Assembly (NCBI RefSeq): GCF_034092415.1
Contig: NZ_CP139304.1
Coordinates: forward strand, 186,001-250,000
From: Prochlorococcus sp. MIT 1341
GTDB lineage: Bacteria; Cyanobacteriota; Cyanobacteriia; PCC-6307; Cyanobiaceae
Direction: 5' to 3'
Length of the DNA: 64,000 nucleotides
Below are positions 26,763 to 37,304 of the stretch, one piece after another. A program made the translations under genes and the position numbers. Numbering within the stretch: the stretch's first letter is position 1; every line of letters begins with the position of its first letter. A model generated the notes under the pieces. It had not been told where the DNA came from. It worked only from the letters and a program-made list of their open reading frames with translations, and made no database searches.

Positions 26763-27131
26763 TTATGTTTTAAGGGTATTTTGAGTAGGGGTAAATTGTC
26801 TACGTTCCCCATGACTCCAAAATGCTTCAAGAGAGTAATAAGCTCGCTCCCTAGGCTGAAATAAATGAACTATTACCTCCCCATAGTCAATTAATGCCCA
26901 TTTTGCTTCGTTAATACCTTCACGTCGAAGAGGTTGTCGATTCGCTTTATTTTCCAACACGTCTTCAACGGACTTAGCAATTGCTCTCACTTGGACATCA
27001 GAAAAGCCTTCAGCAATAACTATCCAATCTGCTAATGACGAAACATCTTCAACACGAATAAGTTGGATGTCTTTTGCTTTTCGGTCATCACAAGCTTCTG
27101 CAGCCAATAGGGCTATTGACTCGCTATCCAT
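26763..27131 (-). CDS. rsfS: ribosome silencing factor RsfS
   Basis: A 122-residue protein of the Iojap/RsfS family, which binds ribosomal protein L14 (uL14) and blocks subunit joining when growth slows. Diagnostic segments are ADWIVIAEGFSDVQVRAIA, GINEAKWALIDYGEVIVHLF and REYYSLE-like at the end (ERAYYSLEAFW). Length and motif order are normal. Its start overlaps the end of the DUF3318 gene by 8 bases, so the two are cotranscribed. Confidence 0.95.
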   Translation of the reverse strand: MDSESIALLAAEACDDRKAKDIQLIRVEDVSSLADWIVIAEGFSDVQVRAIAKSVEDVLENKANRQPLRREGINEAKWALIDYGEVIVHLFQPRERAYYSLEAFWSHGERRQFTPTQNTLKT

Positions 27132-27759
27132 AAACGTTCTCGCTGCTTACGGATTCCGTAGAACCTTCCTGTTCAGCCATTTCGGCTCTTGCTTTACTAG
27201 CACTCTTTCTTAGAGCTTCAAGACGATCCTCGTAGAAACCACGTTTCTTTTTCTTTCTGGTTTGTTCAACTAGCTCTTTAAGAGCACCTCCTAGACTTTT
27301 ATATGAATTTGGAACACTGTATCCAAATCTGCAAGCCAGATCTATTGCTCTCTCATCAGCAGCTATTGCATCTTGTAACCGTTTTTCAGAATTATTTTTG
27401 AGATAAAGACGATAACCTGCGAAACCTGATAGTCCAAGTGCCATTAAAAGCAGAAGTCCGTCTTGAACCCAAAGCTCGCCAATTGCCCCCCCTACTCCTA
27501 TGGCAAGAGCAGCCATCTCCCAGCCATCTCGCGGGATGGTGTCATTCTGGATTCGACCCACTTCATGCCAAAACAATAAATTTCGGTGGTCTAAAGCAAG
27601 GGTTTCCCATTGATCGAGGTCAATTTGAATCTCGACTTCGTCACGCCCTATTTCCTCAAGGGTTATTAAGGGAGGATCGACTGCAGCAGCAGCCTCGACA
27701 AACACCCAGCTTTGATTTTCTGGCGGCAGCAACCCTTTCAGTCGCTGAAGTTCGCTCAT
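27124..27759 (-). CDS. DUF3318 family protein
   Basis: A 211-residue cyanobacterial protein beginning MSELQRLKGLLPPENQSWVF. A membrane-associated hydrophobic stretch lies near the middle (GELWVQDGLLLLMALGLSGF), and the C-terminal half is charged and helical (VEQTRKKKKRGFYEDRLEAL). The sequence matches my memory of DUF3318, whose function is unknown. First gene of the minus-strand run leading to rsfS, and divergent from carB. Confidence 0.8.
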   Translation of the reverse strand: MSELQRLKGLLPPENQSWVFVEAAAAVDPPLITLEEIGRDEVEIQIDLDQWETLALDHRNLLFWHEVGRIQNDTIPRDGWEMAALAIGVGGAIGELWVQDGLLLLMALGLSGFAGYRLYLKNNSEKRLQDAIAADERAIDLACRFGYSVPNSYKSLGGALKELVEQTRKKKKRGFYEDRLEALRKSASKARAEMAEQEGSTESVSSENVYG

Positions 27760-27870
27760 GGTCTAGAAATCTCCTGTAGTTAAGTTAGCGACTAAGGGTC
27801 CATATTTCGATTTTTTTTAGGCAATTATTCAGTCGCGTGGGAAGCTAGTCGGGGTTGACCGTCAAAAACA

Positions 27871-30800
27871 ATGCCTAGACGGACAGATATTCGTCGAATT
27901 CTTCTTCTTGGCTCAGGACCAATAGTTATTGGTCAAGCCTGCGAATTTGACTATTCAGGTACTCAAGCATGTAAAGCGTTAAGGGCTGAAGGATTTGAGG
28001 TTGTTTTGGTGAACTCAAATCCGGCCTCAATAATGACGGATCCTGATATGGCGGATCGAACATATTTGGAACCACTAACTCCGGAGGTGGTTACCAGGAT
28101 TATTGAAATTGAAAGGCCAGACGCATTATTGCCAACAATGGGAGGGCAAACAGCCTTAAACCTTGCCGTTTTGCTTGAAGAGAATGGAGTTTTGAGGAAG
28201 TTTGGGGTTGAGTTGATTGGGGCTGATTTTGCAGCGATACGTAAGGCAGAAGATCGAAAACTGTTTAAGGAATCAATGCAAAAAATAGGTGTAAGGGTTT
28301 GTCCATCGGGTATTGCTTCAAACTTAGAAGAGGCGGAAAGTGTTGGATTAGAGATCAATAGCTTTCCTCGAATTATTAGACCAGCCTTTACTTTGGGCGG
28401 TGGCGGTGGCGGAATTGCTTATAACCCTGAAGAGTATTCTGAAATTTGCAAGAGTGGATTAGATGCTAGTCCCGTAAGTCAAATTCTTATTGAGAAATCC
28501 TTATTGGGTTGGAAAGAATATGAGTTAGAGGTGATGCGAGATTTGGCCGATAACGTTGTAATTGTCTGCAGCATTGAAAATGTAGACCCTATGGGTATTC
28601 ATACAGGAGATTCAATAACAGTTGCGCCAGCTCAGACACTTACTGATCGTGAATATCAACGTCTGAGAGATCAGTCCATTTCAATTATTAGAGAGATTGG
28701 TGTTGCTACTGGAGGCAGCAATATTCAATTCGCAGTAAATCCAGAGGATGGAGAGGTTGTTGTTATAGAAATGAATCCACGTGTAAGTAGATCTTCAGCC
28801 CTTGCGAGTAAAGCCACTGGCTTTCCTATTGCGAAAATAGCAGCCAAGCTTGCTGTAGGATATAATTTAGATGAAATACTTAATGACATAACTAGAAAAA
28901 CACCAGCTTGTTTTGAGCCGACTATTGATTATGTAGTAACAAAGATTCCACGATTCGCATTTGAAAAGTTTCGAGGAAGCCCAGCTGTTTTGACAACATC
29001 AATGAAATCAGTTGGGGAAGCTATGGCAATAGGTAGATGTTTCGAAGAGTCCTTTCAAAAGGCATTGAGATCACTAGAAATTGGATGTTCAGGTTGGGGA
29101 TGCGATAGGCCTGAACCAGAGATTGATTCGATTGATCTAGATCGGATGCTAAGAATACCCTCGCCAGATCGCATTATGGCTATTAGGTCAGCAATGTTGA
29201 AAGGTAAAACTAATGAAGAGATTTACAGGTTAAGTCGGATTGATTATTGGTTCTTAGGGAAATTGAAACATCTTTTAAATGCTGAACGAAGGTATCTTTG
29301 GGGTAAAAAGTTAAAAGATCTTGATGCTGAAGTACTATTAAAGGTAAAGCAATTAGGCTACTCAGACAAGCAAATAGCTTGGGCAACTCATTCTAAAGAA
29401 TTGGATGTTAGAGCCTACCGAGAAGCAAAAAATATTAGACCAGTGTATAAAACAGTTGATACATGTGCAGCAGAATTTTCATCAAACACGCCTTACTTTT
29501 ATTCTAGTTATGAGAGACCAATTCTGTCCATAGACTCTGAGGGCAATGTTTCTTGTGGAGAAGCTGAAACTGAAGCTTTCCCTGATGAAAATAAAAAAGT
29601 TATGATACTTGGAGGAGGGCCTAATAGAATCGGACAAGGAATAGAGTTTGATTATTGTTGTTGTCATGCATCATTTGCTTCCCAAAAAGAAGGTTTTTCC
29701 ACAATAATGGTTAACAGTAATCCAGAAACAGTTTCAACAGACTATGACACTAGCGATAGATTATATTTTGAACCACTTACTCTTGAAGATGTTTTAAATA
29801 TAATAGAAATAGAGAAACCTGACGGTGTTATTGTTCAGTTTGGTGGTCAAACACCCTTGAAACTTGCTATTCCGTTACTTAAATGGCTAAAATCTTCTGC
29901 TGGTAGAAAACTTGGAACAAAGATTTGGGGAACCTCTCCAGAGTCAATTGATAAGGCAGAAGATCGTGAGTTGTTTGAGGCAATTTTAAGGAGATTGTCC
30001 ATTAAACAACCTAAGAACGGAATTGCAAGAACGGAAAAAGATGCCAAATCTGTCGCCTCTATAATTGGTTACCCTGTAGTTGTAAGACCCTCCTATGTTT
30101 TAGGGGGAAGGGGAATGGAGGTTGTTTTTGATGAACTCGAACTTGAAGAATATATGTCTGAGGCTGTTAAAGTCGAACCAGAACATCCTGTTTTAATAGA
30201 CCAATATCTGCAGAATGCAAAAGAAGTTGATGTAGATGCTCTGTGTGATCGGAATGGACTAGTCGTTATAGCAGGCTTGATGGAACATATTGAACCTGCT
30301 GGGATACATTCAGGCGATTCGGCATGTTGTCTTCCATCAGTAACTTTAGGAAATTCCTCTCTTAGGCAAATTCGAAAATGGACAGAAGAACTCGCATTAT
30401 CATTAAAGGTGGTTGGACTAATTAACTTGCAATTTGCGGTTCAAAAAAATGATAAAGGGGATGAAGTTGTTTATATCATTGAGGCAAATCCTAGAGCATC
30501 TAGAACTGTGCCTTTCGTGGCAAAAGCAACGGGTCTATCCCTTGCGGGAATAGCCACACGTCTTATGGCTGGAGAGACTCTTGTTGAAATAGGTTTGATA
30601 GCCGAGCCTGAGCCACCTCTGCAAGCAATAAAAGAAGCAGTTTTACCCTTTAGGCGTTTTCCTGGGGCAGATAGTGTTTTAGGCCCAGAAATGAGGTCCA
30701 CTGGCGAAGTGATGGGTTCGGCCAATACCTTTGGTATGGCTTATGCAAAATCCGAGTTAGCAGCAGGAGATGGATTGCCCGTACAAGGTACGGTTTTTCT

Positions 30801-31185
30801 CTCAACACATGATCGCGATAAGGAGGGATTAGTTCCCGTTGCTAAAAGACTTTCTGATCTTGGCTTTGAGTTAACTGCCACGACAGGCACAGCAAATATT
30901 TTGATCAAAGCAGGTTTACATGTTCAAACTGTTCTCAAGGTCCATGAGGGACGACCAAATATTGAGGATTTGATTCGATCTGGAAAAATTCAATTGGTTA
31001 TAAATACCCCCATAGGACGTCAGGCTGCTCATGATGATAAGTATTTACGCCGAGCCGCCCTGGATTACTCTGTACCAGCTGTGACTACACTTGCAGGAGC
31101 TCGTGCTGCTGTTGAGGCAATTTCTGCCTTGCAAGGACAGAAACTTTCCGTTGCAGCTCTTCAGGATATTCATTCTGATTATTAG
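27871..31185 (+). CDS. carB: carbamoyl-phosphate synthase large subunit
   Basis: Makes carbamoyl phosphate from bicarbonate, ammonia (from the small subunit CarA) and two ATP, for arginine and pyrimidine synthesis. The 1104-residue length is normal. Two homologous synthetase halves are visible: [20 protein letters not shown] with [13 protein letters not shown] in the first, and [20 protein letters not shown] with [10 protein letters not shown] in the second. A C-terminal MGS-like regulatory domain (residues about 950-1090, [20 protein letters not shown]) follows. carA is not next to it, which is usual in cyanobacteria. Confidence 0.98.
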   Translation: MPRRTDIRRILLLGSGPIVIGQACEFDYSGTQACKALRAEGFEVVLVNSNPASIMTDPDMADRTYLEPLTPEVVTRIIEIERPDALLPTMGGQTALNLAVLLEENGVLRKFGVELIGADFAAIRKAEDRKLFKESMQKIGVRVCPSGIASNLEEAESVGLEINSFPRIIRPAFTLGGGGGGIAYNPEEYSEICKSGLDASPVSQILIEKSLLGWKEYELEVMRDLADNVVIVCSIENVDPMGIHTGDSITVAPAQTLTDREYQRLRDQSISIIREIGVATGGSNIQFAVNPEDGEVVVIEMNPRVSRSSALASKATGFPIAKIAAKLAVGYNLDEILNDITRKTPACFEPTIDYVVTKIPRFAFEKFRGSPAVLTTSMKSVGEAMAIGRCFEESFQKALRSLEIGCSGWGCDRPEPEIDSIDLDRMLRIPSPDRIMAIRSAMLKGKTNEEIYRLSRIDYWFLGKLKHLLNAERRYLWGKKLKDLDAEVLLKVKQLGYSDKQIAWATHSKELDVRAYREAKNIRPVYKTVDTCAAEFSSNTPYFYSSYERPILSIDSEGNVSCGEAETEAFPDENKKVMILGGGPNRIGQGIEFDYCCCHASFASQKEGFSTIMVNSNPETVSTDYDTSDRLYFEPLTLEDVLNIIEIEKPDGVIVQFGGQTPLKLAIPLLKWLKSSAGRKLGTKIWGTSPESIDKAEDRELFEAILRRLSIKQPKNGIARTEKDAKSVASIIGYPVVVRPSYVLGGRGMEVVFDELELEEYMSEAVKVEPEHPVLIDQYLQNAKEVDVDALCDRNGLVVIAGLMEHIEPAGIHSGDSACCLPSVTLGNSSLRQIRKWTEELALSLKVVGLINLQFAVQKNDKGDEVVYIIEANPRASRTVPFVAKATGLSLAGIATRLMAGETLVEIGLIAEPEPPLQAIKEAVLPFRRFPGADSVLGPEMRSTGEVMGSANTFGMAYAKSELAAGDGLPVQGTVFLSTHDRDKEGLVPVAKRLSDLGFELTATTGTANILIKAGLHVQTVLKVHEGRPNIEDLIRSGKIQLVINTPIGRQAAHDDKYLRRAALDYSVPAVTTLAGARAAVEAISALQGQKLSVAALQDIHSDY

Positions 31186-31217
31186 CTTATTCTCTAGTAA
31201 ATTTTTAATCTTTACAC

Positions 31218-31895
31218 GTGGCATCCACATTACCAAAAACAGATTTAATCCCTGGTTCTGATTGCAGAGATAGATTTCGTGCTGCTTATGACAATCGATA
31301 TACATGGGACTATGGTTTTTCTGGTTATGAGGGTAGATGTTCCTTTTGCAAGGAGGACATATCTGTTGAAGGTAATTTTGTTGTTGATGCGGATTTAAAG
31401 ATTCATGTTCATGGTATTTCTGACGATAATCTTTCAAAGGCAATTACATCCCAATTGTGGGAAGTTACCATTCATAGAGTAAGAAGGAGTTTTGATGATA
31501 CTCATGGTCAGAATAATTTTACTTTGGGGAATATAAATAATGTTGGAGAAGAAGTAATAGTGACTGGAAAGAATAAAGGGGATCGCTATAGAATTAAAGA
31601 TGATATCGTTACTATGGTTCATCGAAATATTCACGGGAAATTAATTAAGATATATACAAAAAGTATAATCAATACTGGTAAAGGTTATTTAAGTAAAACA
31701 TATAACAGCCAATATTTTGATCCTTCTAGTGGTAACCCGATTAGTGGGATTAGTCATTTTTCAGATTCATTTGTAAATTTAGAAAATACCGGTTTTTGGA
31801 TTCTGGAAAAAAGGATTATAGATGTTGATTCTCACCAAAATTCTTCTCCCAGTACTAAAGCCTTTAGATTTTGGGAAATGAAGTTATATTCGTGA
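31218..31895 (+). CDS. DUF3386 family protein
   Basis: A soluble 225-residue cyanobacterial protein. It starts with GTG and shows FRAAYDNRYTWDYGFSGYEG near the N-terminus and a beta-rich remainder (DRYRIKDDIVTMVHRNIHGK). This pattern matches DUF3386, a family of unknown function. It lies 32 bases after carB on the same strand and ends 49 bases before the AGCS transporter. No signal peptide or catalytic residue is evident. Confidence 0.75.
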   Translation: MASTLPKTDLIPGSDCRDRFRAAYDNRYTWDYGFSGYEGRCSFCKEDISVEGNFVVDADLKIHVHGISDDNLSKAITSQLWEVTIHRVRRSFDDTHGQNNFTLGNINNVGEEVIVTGKNKGDRYRIKDDIVTMVHRNIHGKLIKIYTKSIINTGKGYLSKTYNSQYFDPSSGNPISGISHFSDSFVNLENTGFWILEKRIIDVDSHQNSSPSTKAFRFWEMKLYS

Positions 31896-31944
31896 GAATC
31901 TTGCCACATTCATTCACTTGTGACACTATTTGTTTCAGTCTTTA

Positions 31945-33342
31945 ATGCACGAAGTGTCTATTAACGCAAGTCTTTCTGGAATACCCCTGCAAATTGCAGT
32001 TATATCATCGGACTTAGAAAAGGTTGTTGAGTCAATAAATTCTCCAATTAGTAATTTCGCTTGGGGTTGGCCAACATTGATTTTGATTGCCCTAACAGGG
32101 ATTTTGTATATGTTCGGCCTGCGGTTTATGCCAATAAGGAAAATTCCCTATGGTTTTCGAATGTTATTTCAAGGTTCTACTTCAGATTTGAAAAATGGTC
32201 AGATTTCCCCTTTTCAGGCCTTGATGACTTCTCTTTCTGCGACCATTGGAACTGGAAATATAGCTGGAGTTGCAGGTGCTATTGCTGTTGGTGGACCTGG
32301 AGCAGTTTTTTGGATGTGGATTATTGCATTCTTTGGTATAGCTACTAAATATGCGGAGACTGTTTTAGCGGTTCATTTCAGAGAGCTTGATCCATTGGGC
32401 AATCCAGTTGGAGGTCCAATGTATTACATCAAAAATGGTCTTGGAGAACGATGGAAATGGCTTGGAGGGCTATTTGCATTGTTTGGGATGTTGGCTGGTT
32501 TTGGGATAGGCAATGGTGTTCAATGTTTTGAAGTATCCAGTGCCCTCGAACTCATTGGTATACCAAAACTTTTAACCGGTATAGTTTTAGCAACATTAGT
32601 TTTCGTTGTAATTATTGGCGGTATAAAACGTATAGCTAGTGCTGCATCAGCAATCGTTCCAGTTATGGCATTGCTTTATATGTTTGCTTGCTTGTTAATT
32701 ATTTCGATTAACTTTTCATTATTACCAAATGCATTTTCTACGATTTTTTCAAATGCCTTTACAGGAAAAGCTGCTGCAAGCGGCACTTTTGTTCAAGTAA
32801 TATTGATGGGTTTTAAAAGAGGTATTTTTTCGAATGAAGCAGGTTTAGGAAGTGCTCCAATTGCTCATGCATCTTCTTCTACTAATGAGCCTGTAAAGCA
32901 AGGCACTGTTGCCATGCTTGGGACCTTTATAGATACCATTCTGATTTGCACCTTGACTGCATTAGTTATTATTATTACTGGTGCTTATCAGAGTGGTATA
33001 TCTGGTTCAGATTTGTCAATTGCAGCTTTTAATACAGGAATTAATGGAAGCGGATGGATAGTCACATTTGGATTAGTTGTATTTGCATTCACTACTGTAC
33101 TTGGTTGGAGTTTTTATGGAGAACGCTGCACTGAGTTCCTTTTTGGGGTAAAAGCTATTCTTCCTTTTAGGTTGGTTTGGGTAGCTGTTGTTGTTATAGG
33201 CTCAGTAGCTGGAGATAGAGGGGTCGTTTGGGCAGTTGCTGATACTCTTAATGGATTGATGGCTTTGCCTAACTTAATTGCTTTAGTTCTACTTTCTGGA
33301 ACTGTTTTTAAACTTTCTCGCCAATACCGATTTGGTTCATAA
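31945..33342 (+). CDS. sodium:alanine/glycine symporter (AGCS family)
   Basis: Secondary transporter that takes up alanine or glycine with Na+. About 11 spans are predicted in 465-470 residues. Family signatures are SLSATIGTGNIAGVAGAIAV, GGPGAVFWMWIIAFFGIATK, GGPMYYIKNGLG and RGIFSNEAGLGSAPIAHASS, together an almost textbook AGCS pattern. I chose the ATG at 31945; a TTG at 31930 would add five residues. With the amino acid ABC system at 10.9-14.7 kb it suggests considerable amino acid uptake. Confidence 0.92.
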   Translation: MHEVSINASLSGIPLQIAVISSDLEKVVESINSPISNFAWGWPTLILIALTGILYMFGLRFMPIRKIPYGFRMLFQGSTSDLKNGQISPFQALMTSLSATIGTGNIAGVAGAIAVGGPGAVFWMWIIAFFGIATKYAETVLAVHFRELDPLGNPVGGPMYYIKNGLGERWKWLGGLFALFGMLAGFGIGNGVQCFEVSSALELIGIPKLLTGIVLATLVFVVIIGGIKRIASAASAIVPVMALLYMFACLLIISINFSLLPNAFSTIFSNAFTGKAAASGTFVQVILMGFKRGIFSNEAGLGSAPIAHASSSTNEPVKQGTVAMLGTFIDTILICTLTALVIIITGAYQSGISGSDLSIAAFNTGINGSGWIVTFGLVVFAFTTVLGWSFYGERCTEFLFGVKAILPFRLVWVAVVVIGSVAGDRGVVWAVADTLNGLMALPNLIALVLLSGTVFKLSRQYRFGS

Positions 33343-33360
33343 AGATCTAGTTACTTCTCT

Positions 33361-33588
33361 CTATTGGATGGGGGATACAGATTTCAATTTTTCCTTTAGT
33401 TGCATAGCAATAGTCTGTCTACCTACAGCTAATACTTTTAAGGTGTCTTCATGCATCCTTAATTGAGCATCCGCCACTTGCATTCCCCTTACCAACTCCT
33501 TCGCTTCATCTGGTAATTGGTTTAGGTCATAGCGTTTTCCCTCGAAGTTGAGAATAGGGTCTTGGCTTCTAGTTGATTGGTCAGTCAT
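33361..33588 (-). CDS. small conserved protein (DUF6447-like)
   Basis: Seventy-five residues, soluble, with ILNFEGKRYDLNQLPDEAKE at the N-terminus and a helical rest (LVRGMQVADAQLRMHEDTLK). This form, a short beta hairpin and then helices with a Q-rich end, matches the DUF6447 family found in marine bacteria and picocyanobacteria. No function is known. It is convergent with the symporter gene, 18 bases away. Confidence 0.65.
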   Translation of the reverse strand: MTDQSTRSQDPILNFEGKRYDLNQLPDEAKELVRGMQVADAQLRMHEDTLKVLAVGRQTIAMQLKEKLKSVSPIQ

Positions 33589-33699
33589 GTTGGTTGTATG
33601 AAGTGAAGATTAATTTCGCTAGGTCTTTTACAGGGCTTAATTATGAGTTGAAGATTTAAAGAACTTAGCAACGAAATTATATCTCTAGTCTTACTGAAT

Positions 33700-35442
33700 T
33701 TATTTGTCTAGGTCCCGAATTATCTGCTTTTCACATAACTCGCGATAACGCCCTGCTTTTTTTATTAGTTCATCATGAGTCCCCTTTTCGCAAATCTCGC
33801 CTTTGTCAATCACAATGATTTGATCTGCCTCTTGAACAGTGGCTAGCCTATGGGCAATTACTAGAACTGTTCTGCCTTTCATTGCTCGCCTTAACGCTAG
33901 TTGAACAGCTTCTTCTGATTCTGCGTCTAGAGCGCTTGTGGCTTCATCTAAAAGCAGCACAGAAGGATTTCCCAATATTGCTCTGGCAATGGCAATACGT
34001 TGCAGCTGACCCCCTGAAAGATTTGCACCTCCTTCCTCAATTCTTGATGAATAACCCTTACTCAATTTCTTTATAAAATCATTTGCATTAGCTTGTTCTG
34101 CAGCTTTAATTATTTCTGCCTTTGATGCTTTCCTTCCGAATCTAATGGCATCTTCAATAGTGCCTGAAAATACCGTTGGCTTTTGGGGTACTAATGCAAA
34201 ATGTCTTCTAAGGTCACTGACTTTGATTTGTGTGATATTTTGATTGTCTAAGAGAATTTCCCCTTTTTGGGCAACAATAAATCGGAGCAATAATGAAAAA
34301 AGCGTACTTTTACCAGCTCCTGAGGGTCCTACTAAGGCAGTTATTTGACCGGACTTGATTTCAAGATTTACTTCCTTTAAAATTGGATTGCCTGCTTCAT
34401 AATAGAAACTTAGCTGGTTAATTTTTAAATCACCTTTGACTATTTTTAAAGTTTCAGGGTTTATGACATCAGAAGGTTCTTGAGGTTGATTTTCTAGGTC
34501 TTTGAGTCTTTTTAATGATGCTTTCCCTTGTTGGAACTCATTAAAGTTTGTAGTTAAGTGACTGATGGGGTCTATTAACATTAGAAGTGCCGCTACATAA
34601 CTACTAAAACCTTCAGCATTTAAATCACCACTCTGAATTCTGATGGTCCCAATTGCTAAGACAGTCAGAATACCTGCAGCTTCAATAAAACCTACAACAG
34701 GGTGTTGAAGAGCAAGCAATCTCAAGGTTTTGTAGCGAGCTTTCCTATGTTGTTCAACTTCTTGATCAAATCTTTCTTGGAGCCATGACTCGGCTGCAAA
34801 TGCTCTAACTAAAGGTAATCCTTGTATGGCTTCTCCTAATAATCCTGCAAGATCACTTACTTGTATTTGACTCTTTTCTGCAGCTTTAAGTACTTTTGCT
34901 CCGAACTGACTAACTAACAGAGCAACTAGTGGTGCCAAAAGCAATGTGGCCAGTGATGTTTGCCAATCAAGCACTACCATATAACTAAATACTGCTATTA
35001 GTTGAAGCACACTGGGAGTGGTGTCTTGAATAGTTTTGTAGACAACTTCTCCTACCCGATCAGCGTCTTCAGTAAGCCTGTAGGTAAGATCTCCGGAGGA
35101 AAGTTTCTGTAAAGAACCTAGGTCTACTTTTTGTAGCTTCCTAAATAAGTCTCGTCGAAGTTCTTGACTTAAGAAAAGTGCAGGTCCGGCTAGTAGTGTG
35201 TCTTGACCAAATTGGGCTAGCTTTTGTAGAAGGAAAATAACTAATGCAAAGCTAATAACTCTTACAACATGAAGAAGATTTCCCTCCCCAATTGCAGGTA
35301 TGAGTTTTCCTGCAAGCCATGCAAGGATTGGCCAGCAACACACATAGATCAGCATGCAAACTAACCCCCATGTCAAGCGACGGAAGTGAGGCCTTAAGAA
35401 TTTAAGGATTTTGGTGAAGCTTTCGTTAGAAAATGAATTCAT
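33700..35442 (-). CDS. MsbA-type ABC exporter (fused membrane and ATPase domains)
   Basis: A half-size exporter of 580 residues that forms homodimers. The N-terminal membrane domain has six spans (residues about 20-310). The C-terminal ATPase has Walker A GPSGAGKSTL, Q-loop LVPQKPTVF, signature LSGGQLQRIAIARAI, Walker B VLLLDEATSALDAE and H-loop VIAHRL. It belongs to the lipid/multidrug exporter group. Frequent partners in cyanobacteria are glycolipids, but no substrate can be read. The ATG at 35442 is preferred over a TTG at 35445. It is divergent from the S4-domain gene. Confidence 0.93.
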   Translation of the reverse strand: MNSFSNESFTKILKFLRPHFRRLTWGLVCMLIYVCCWPILAWLAGKLIPAIGEGNLLHVVRVISFALVIFLLQKLAQFGQDTLLAGPALFLSQELRRDLFRKLQKVDLGSLQKLSSGDLTYRLTEDADRVGEVVYKTIQDTTPSVLQLIAVFSYMVVLDWQTSLATLLLAPLVALLVSQFGAKVLKAAEKSQIQVSDLAGLLGEAIQGLPLVRAFAAESWLQERFDQEVEQHRKARYKTLRLLALQHPVVGFIEAAGILTVLAIGTIRIQSGDLNAEGFSSYVAALLMLIDPISHLTTNFNEFQQGKASLKRLKDLENQPQEPSDVINPETLKIVKGDLKINQLSFYYEAGNPILKEVNLEIKSGQITALVGPSGAGKSTLFSLLLRFIVAQKGEILLDNQNITQIKVSDLRRHFALVPQKPTVFSGTIEDAIRFGRKASKAEIIKAAEQANANDFIKKLSKGYSSRIEEGGANLSGGQLQRIAIARAILGNPSVLLLDEATSALDAESEEAVQLALRRAMKGRTVLVIAHRLATVQEADQIIVIDKGEICEKGTHDELIKKAGRYRELCEKQIIRDLDK

Positions 35443-35485
35443 CAAGTCACACTATCAACGTGATTACTGTCTTCTTTCTCCATAT

Positions 35486-35683
35486 ATGAAGCTTGATCAA
35501 TTTCTGAAATGGATTGGATGGGTTTCTACGGGTGGTGAGGCTAAGTATCTCATTCAGTCAGGCAAAGTCAGGGTGAATGACCTTATAGAGATAAGGCGGG
35601 GTAGACAACTGAAGACCGGTGACAGGATTGTGTTCGGGAATGATCAGGCTGTCATGACCGATAATGGTCCTTCAACAACCTAA
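35486..35683 (+). CDS. S4-domain RNA-binding protein (YaaA/RbfB-like)
   Basis: From the ATG at 35486 (MKLDQFLKWIGWVSTGGEAK) this is a 65-residue single S4 domain: GGEAKYLIQSGKVRVNDLIE then RRGRQLKTGDRIVF. It is the size and pattern of the short YaaA/YlmH-like RNA-binding proteins. The frame opens earlier, at 35411, but that would overlap the divergent exporter gene. It probably binds rRNA or tRNA. The gene is followed 36 bases later by tpiA. Confidence 0.85.
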   Translation: MKLDQFLKWIGWVSTGGEAKYLIQSGKVRVNDLIEIRRGRQLKTGDRIVFGNDQAVMTDNGPSTT

Positions 35684-35719
35684 GTTGTTTAAACCTATTT
35701 TTCTTTAGAGGTGAGAAGA

Positions 35720-36448
35720 GTGCGTAAACCGGTCATTGCGGGAAATTGGAAGATGCATATGACCTGCTCACAGGCCAAGGAATTCATGGATTCCTTCTTA
35801 CCTTTGTTGAGCATGAACACGGATGATCGCCATATAGTTATTGCGCCACCTTTTACTGCCATATCAACATTATCTAGTCTTTTACAGGATTCCCCTGTTG
35901 AGCTTTCTAGTCAGAATGTTCATTGGGAAGAAAAAGGTGCCTTTACGGCAGAGGTCTCCCCCGAAATGCTCCTAGAACATCAAGTGAAGTTTGCAATTGT
36001 TGGACATAGTGAGCCCCGAAAATACTTTAGTGAAAGTGATGAGCAGATAAATCGGAGAGCAGTATCTGCTCAGAAGAATGGTCTTATTCCAATAGTTTGT
36101 GTTGGAGAAACTGACGAACAACGAGAAAAGGGTGAAGCAGAAAGAGTTATAAGGAGGCAAGTTGAACAAGGCCTTGAAGGAATTTCAACTTCTCATCTTG
36201 TTGTGGCTTATGAGCCAATCTGGGCAATTGGAACAGGAAAGACATGCGAATCAGAGGAGGCGAACAGAATTTGTTCATTGATTCGAGAATGGGTGGGATC
36301 CGATGATTTGATCATTCAATATGGAGGATCAGTTAAGCCTGCAAATATTGATGAACTTATGAGAATGAGTGATATCGACGGTGTTTTGGTTGGTGGGGCT
36401 TCATTAGAACCACAAAGTTTTGCGCGTATAGCCAATTTCCAAGCTTGA
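35720..36448 (+). CDS. tpiA: triosephosphate isomerase
   Basis: Interconverts glyceraldehyde-3-phosphate and dihydroxyacetone phosphate in glycolysis and the Calvin cycle. The catalytic Lys is in IAGNWKMH, the electrophilic His in [13 protein letters not shown] and the catalytic Glu in [15 protein letters not shown]. The phosphate-gripping [11 protein letters not shown] and GVLVGGASL follow. Length is normal at about 243. I prefer the GTG at 35720 ([11 protein letters not shown]); a GTG at 35711 would add three residues. folP starts two bases after its stop. Confidence 0.97.
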   Translation: MRKPVIAGNWKMHMTCSQAKEFMDSFLPLLSMNTDDRHIVIAPPFTAISTLSSLLQDSPVELSSQNVHWEEKGAFTAEVSPEMLLEHQVKFAIVGHSEPRKYFSESDEQINRRAVSAQKNGLIPIVCVGETDEQREKGEAERVIRRQVEQGLEGISTSHLVVAYEPIWAIGTGKTCESEEANRICSLIREWVGSDDLIIQYGGSVKPANIDELMRMSDIDGVLVGGASLEPQSFARIANFQA

Positions 36449-36449
36449 A

Positions 36450-37283
36450 ATGAAATGGCCTAAGGGCTGGGGTACTAGTACTTCAATAATGGGAGTGATA
36501 AACCTTACTCCTGATTCTTTTAGTGATGGAGGTGTTTGCCTAAATCCTGAGAAAGCCCTTCAAAAGGCAACATTTTATCTTGAAAATGGAGCAAGTGTTC
36601 TTGATCTTGGGGCTCAAAGTACTCGCCCAGGAGCAAAAGAAATAACGCCGGAAGAAGAATTAAAAAGGTTAATTCCAGCTTTAAAGGTAATTCGCTCAAT
36701 TCATAAAGATTCAATAATTTCAGTTGATACGTTTTGTTCAGTTGTTGCAGAAAAGGCTTTAGAGGAGGGTGCTGATTGGATTAATGATGTTAGTGGTGGT
36801 CGACGAGACCCTAATCTGCTTCGTTCAGTTGCTCAAGTTAGATGCCCATATGTTTTGACTCATAGTCGTGGGGATAGTCAATCAATGAATGATTTTGCCT
36901 CTTATGATGATGTCGTTGTTGATGTCCTTAATGAACTTTTTCAACTTACAGAAAAGGCACTTAAATCTGGAATAACAGTTGAACAGATTATTTGGGATCC
37001 AGGTCTTGGTTTTGCAAAAAATACAGAACATAATCTTATTATTCTTCAACACCTTGAGATGTTTGTTTCTGAAGGTTTTCCTGTACTGATAGGACCATCA
37101 AGAAAACGTTTTATTGGAGAAGTTTTAAATCAATCTGATCCTTTGAAAAGAAACTTTGGTACAGCCGCAGTTGTTTGTAGGTGTTTTCAATCAGGAATCT
37201 CAATGGTTAGAGTTCATGATGTTGCTTCCATCCGGGACACAATTGAAATGGCAGGAAAAATTTGGCCTAAAATGTTTAATTAG
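36450..37283 (+). CDS. folP: dihydropteroate synthase
   Basis: Condenses 4-aminobenzoate with 6-hydroxymethyl-7,8-dihydropterin diphosphate in folate synthesis. Pterin-binding motifs are MGVINLTPDSFSDGG (loop 1), GAQSTRPGA (loop 2) and ISVDTFCSVVAEKAL, with DVSGG and DPGLGFAKN later. The C-terminal LIGPSRKRFIG is also conserved. The ATG is almost contiguous with the tpiA stop, so the two genes form an operon. Length 277 is typical. Confidence 0.96.
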   Translation: MKWPKGWGTSTSIMGVINLTPDSFSDGGVCLNPEKALQKATFYLENGASVLDLGAQSTRPGAKEITPEEELKRLIPALKVIRSIHKDSIISVDTFCSVVAEKALEEGADWINDVSGGRRDPNLLRSVAQVRCPYVLTHSRGDSQSMNDFASYDDVVVDVLNELFQLTEKALKSGITVEQIIWDPGLGFAKNTEHNLIILQHLEMFVSEGFPVLIGPSRKRFIGEVLNQSDPLKRNFGTAAVVCRCFQSGISMVRVHDVASIRDTIEMAGKIWPKMFN

Positions 37284-37304
37284 ATTTAGTTTATTAGTAG
37301 ATCA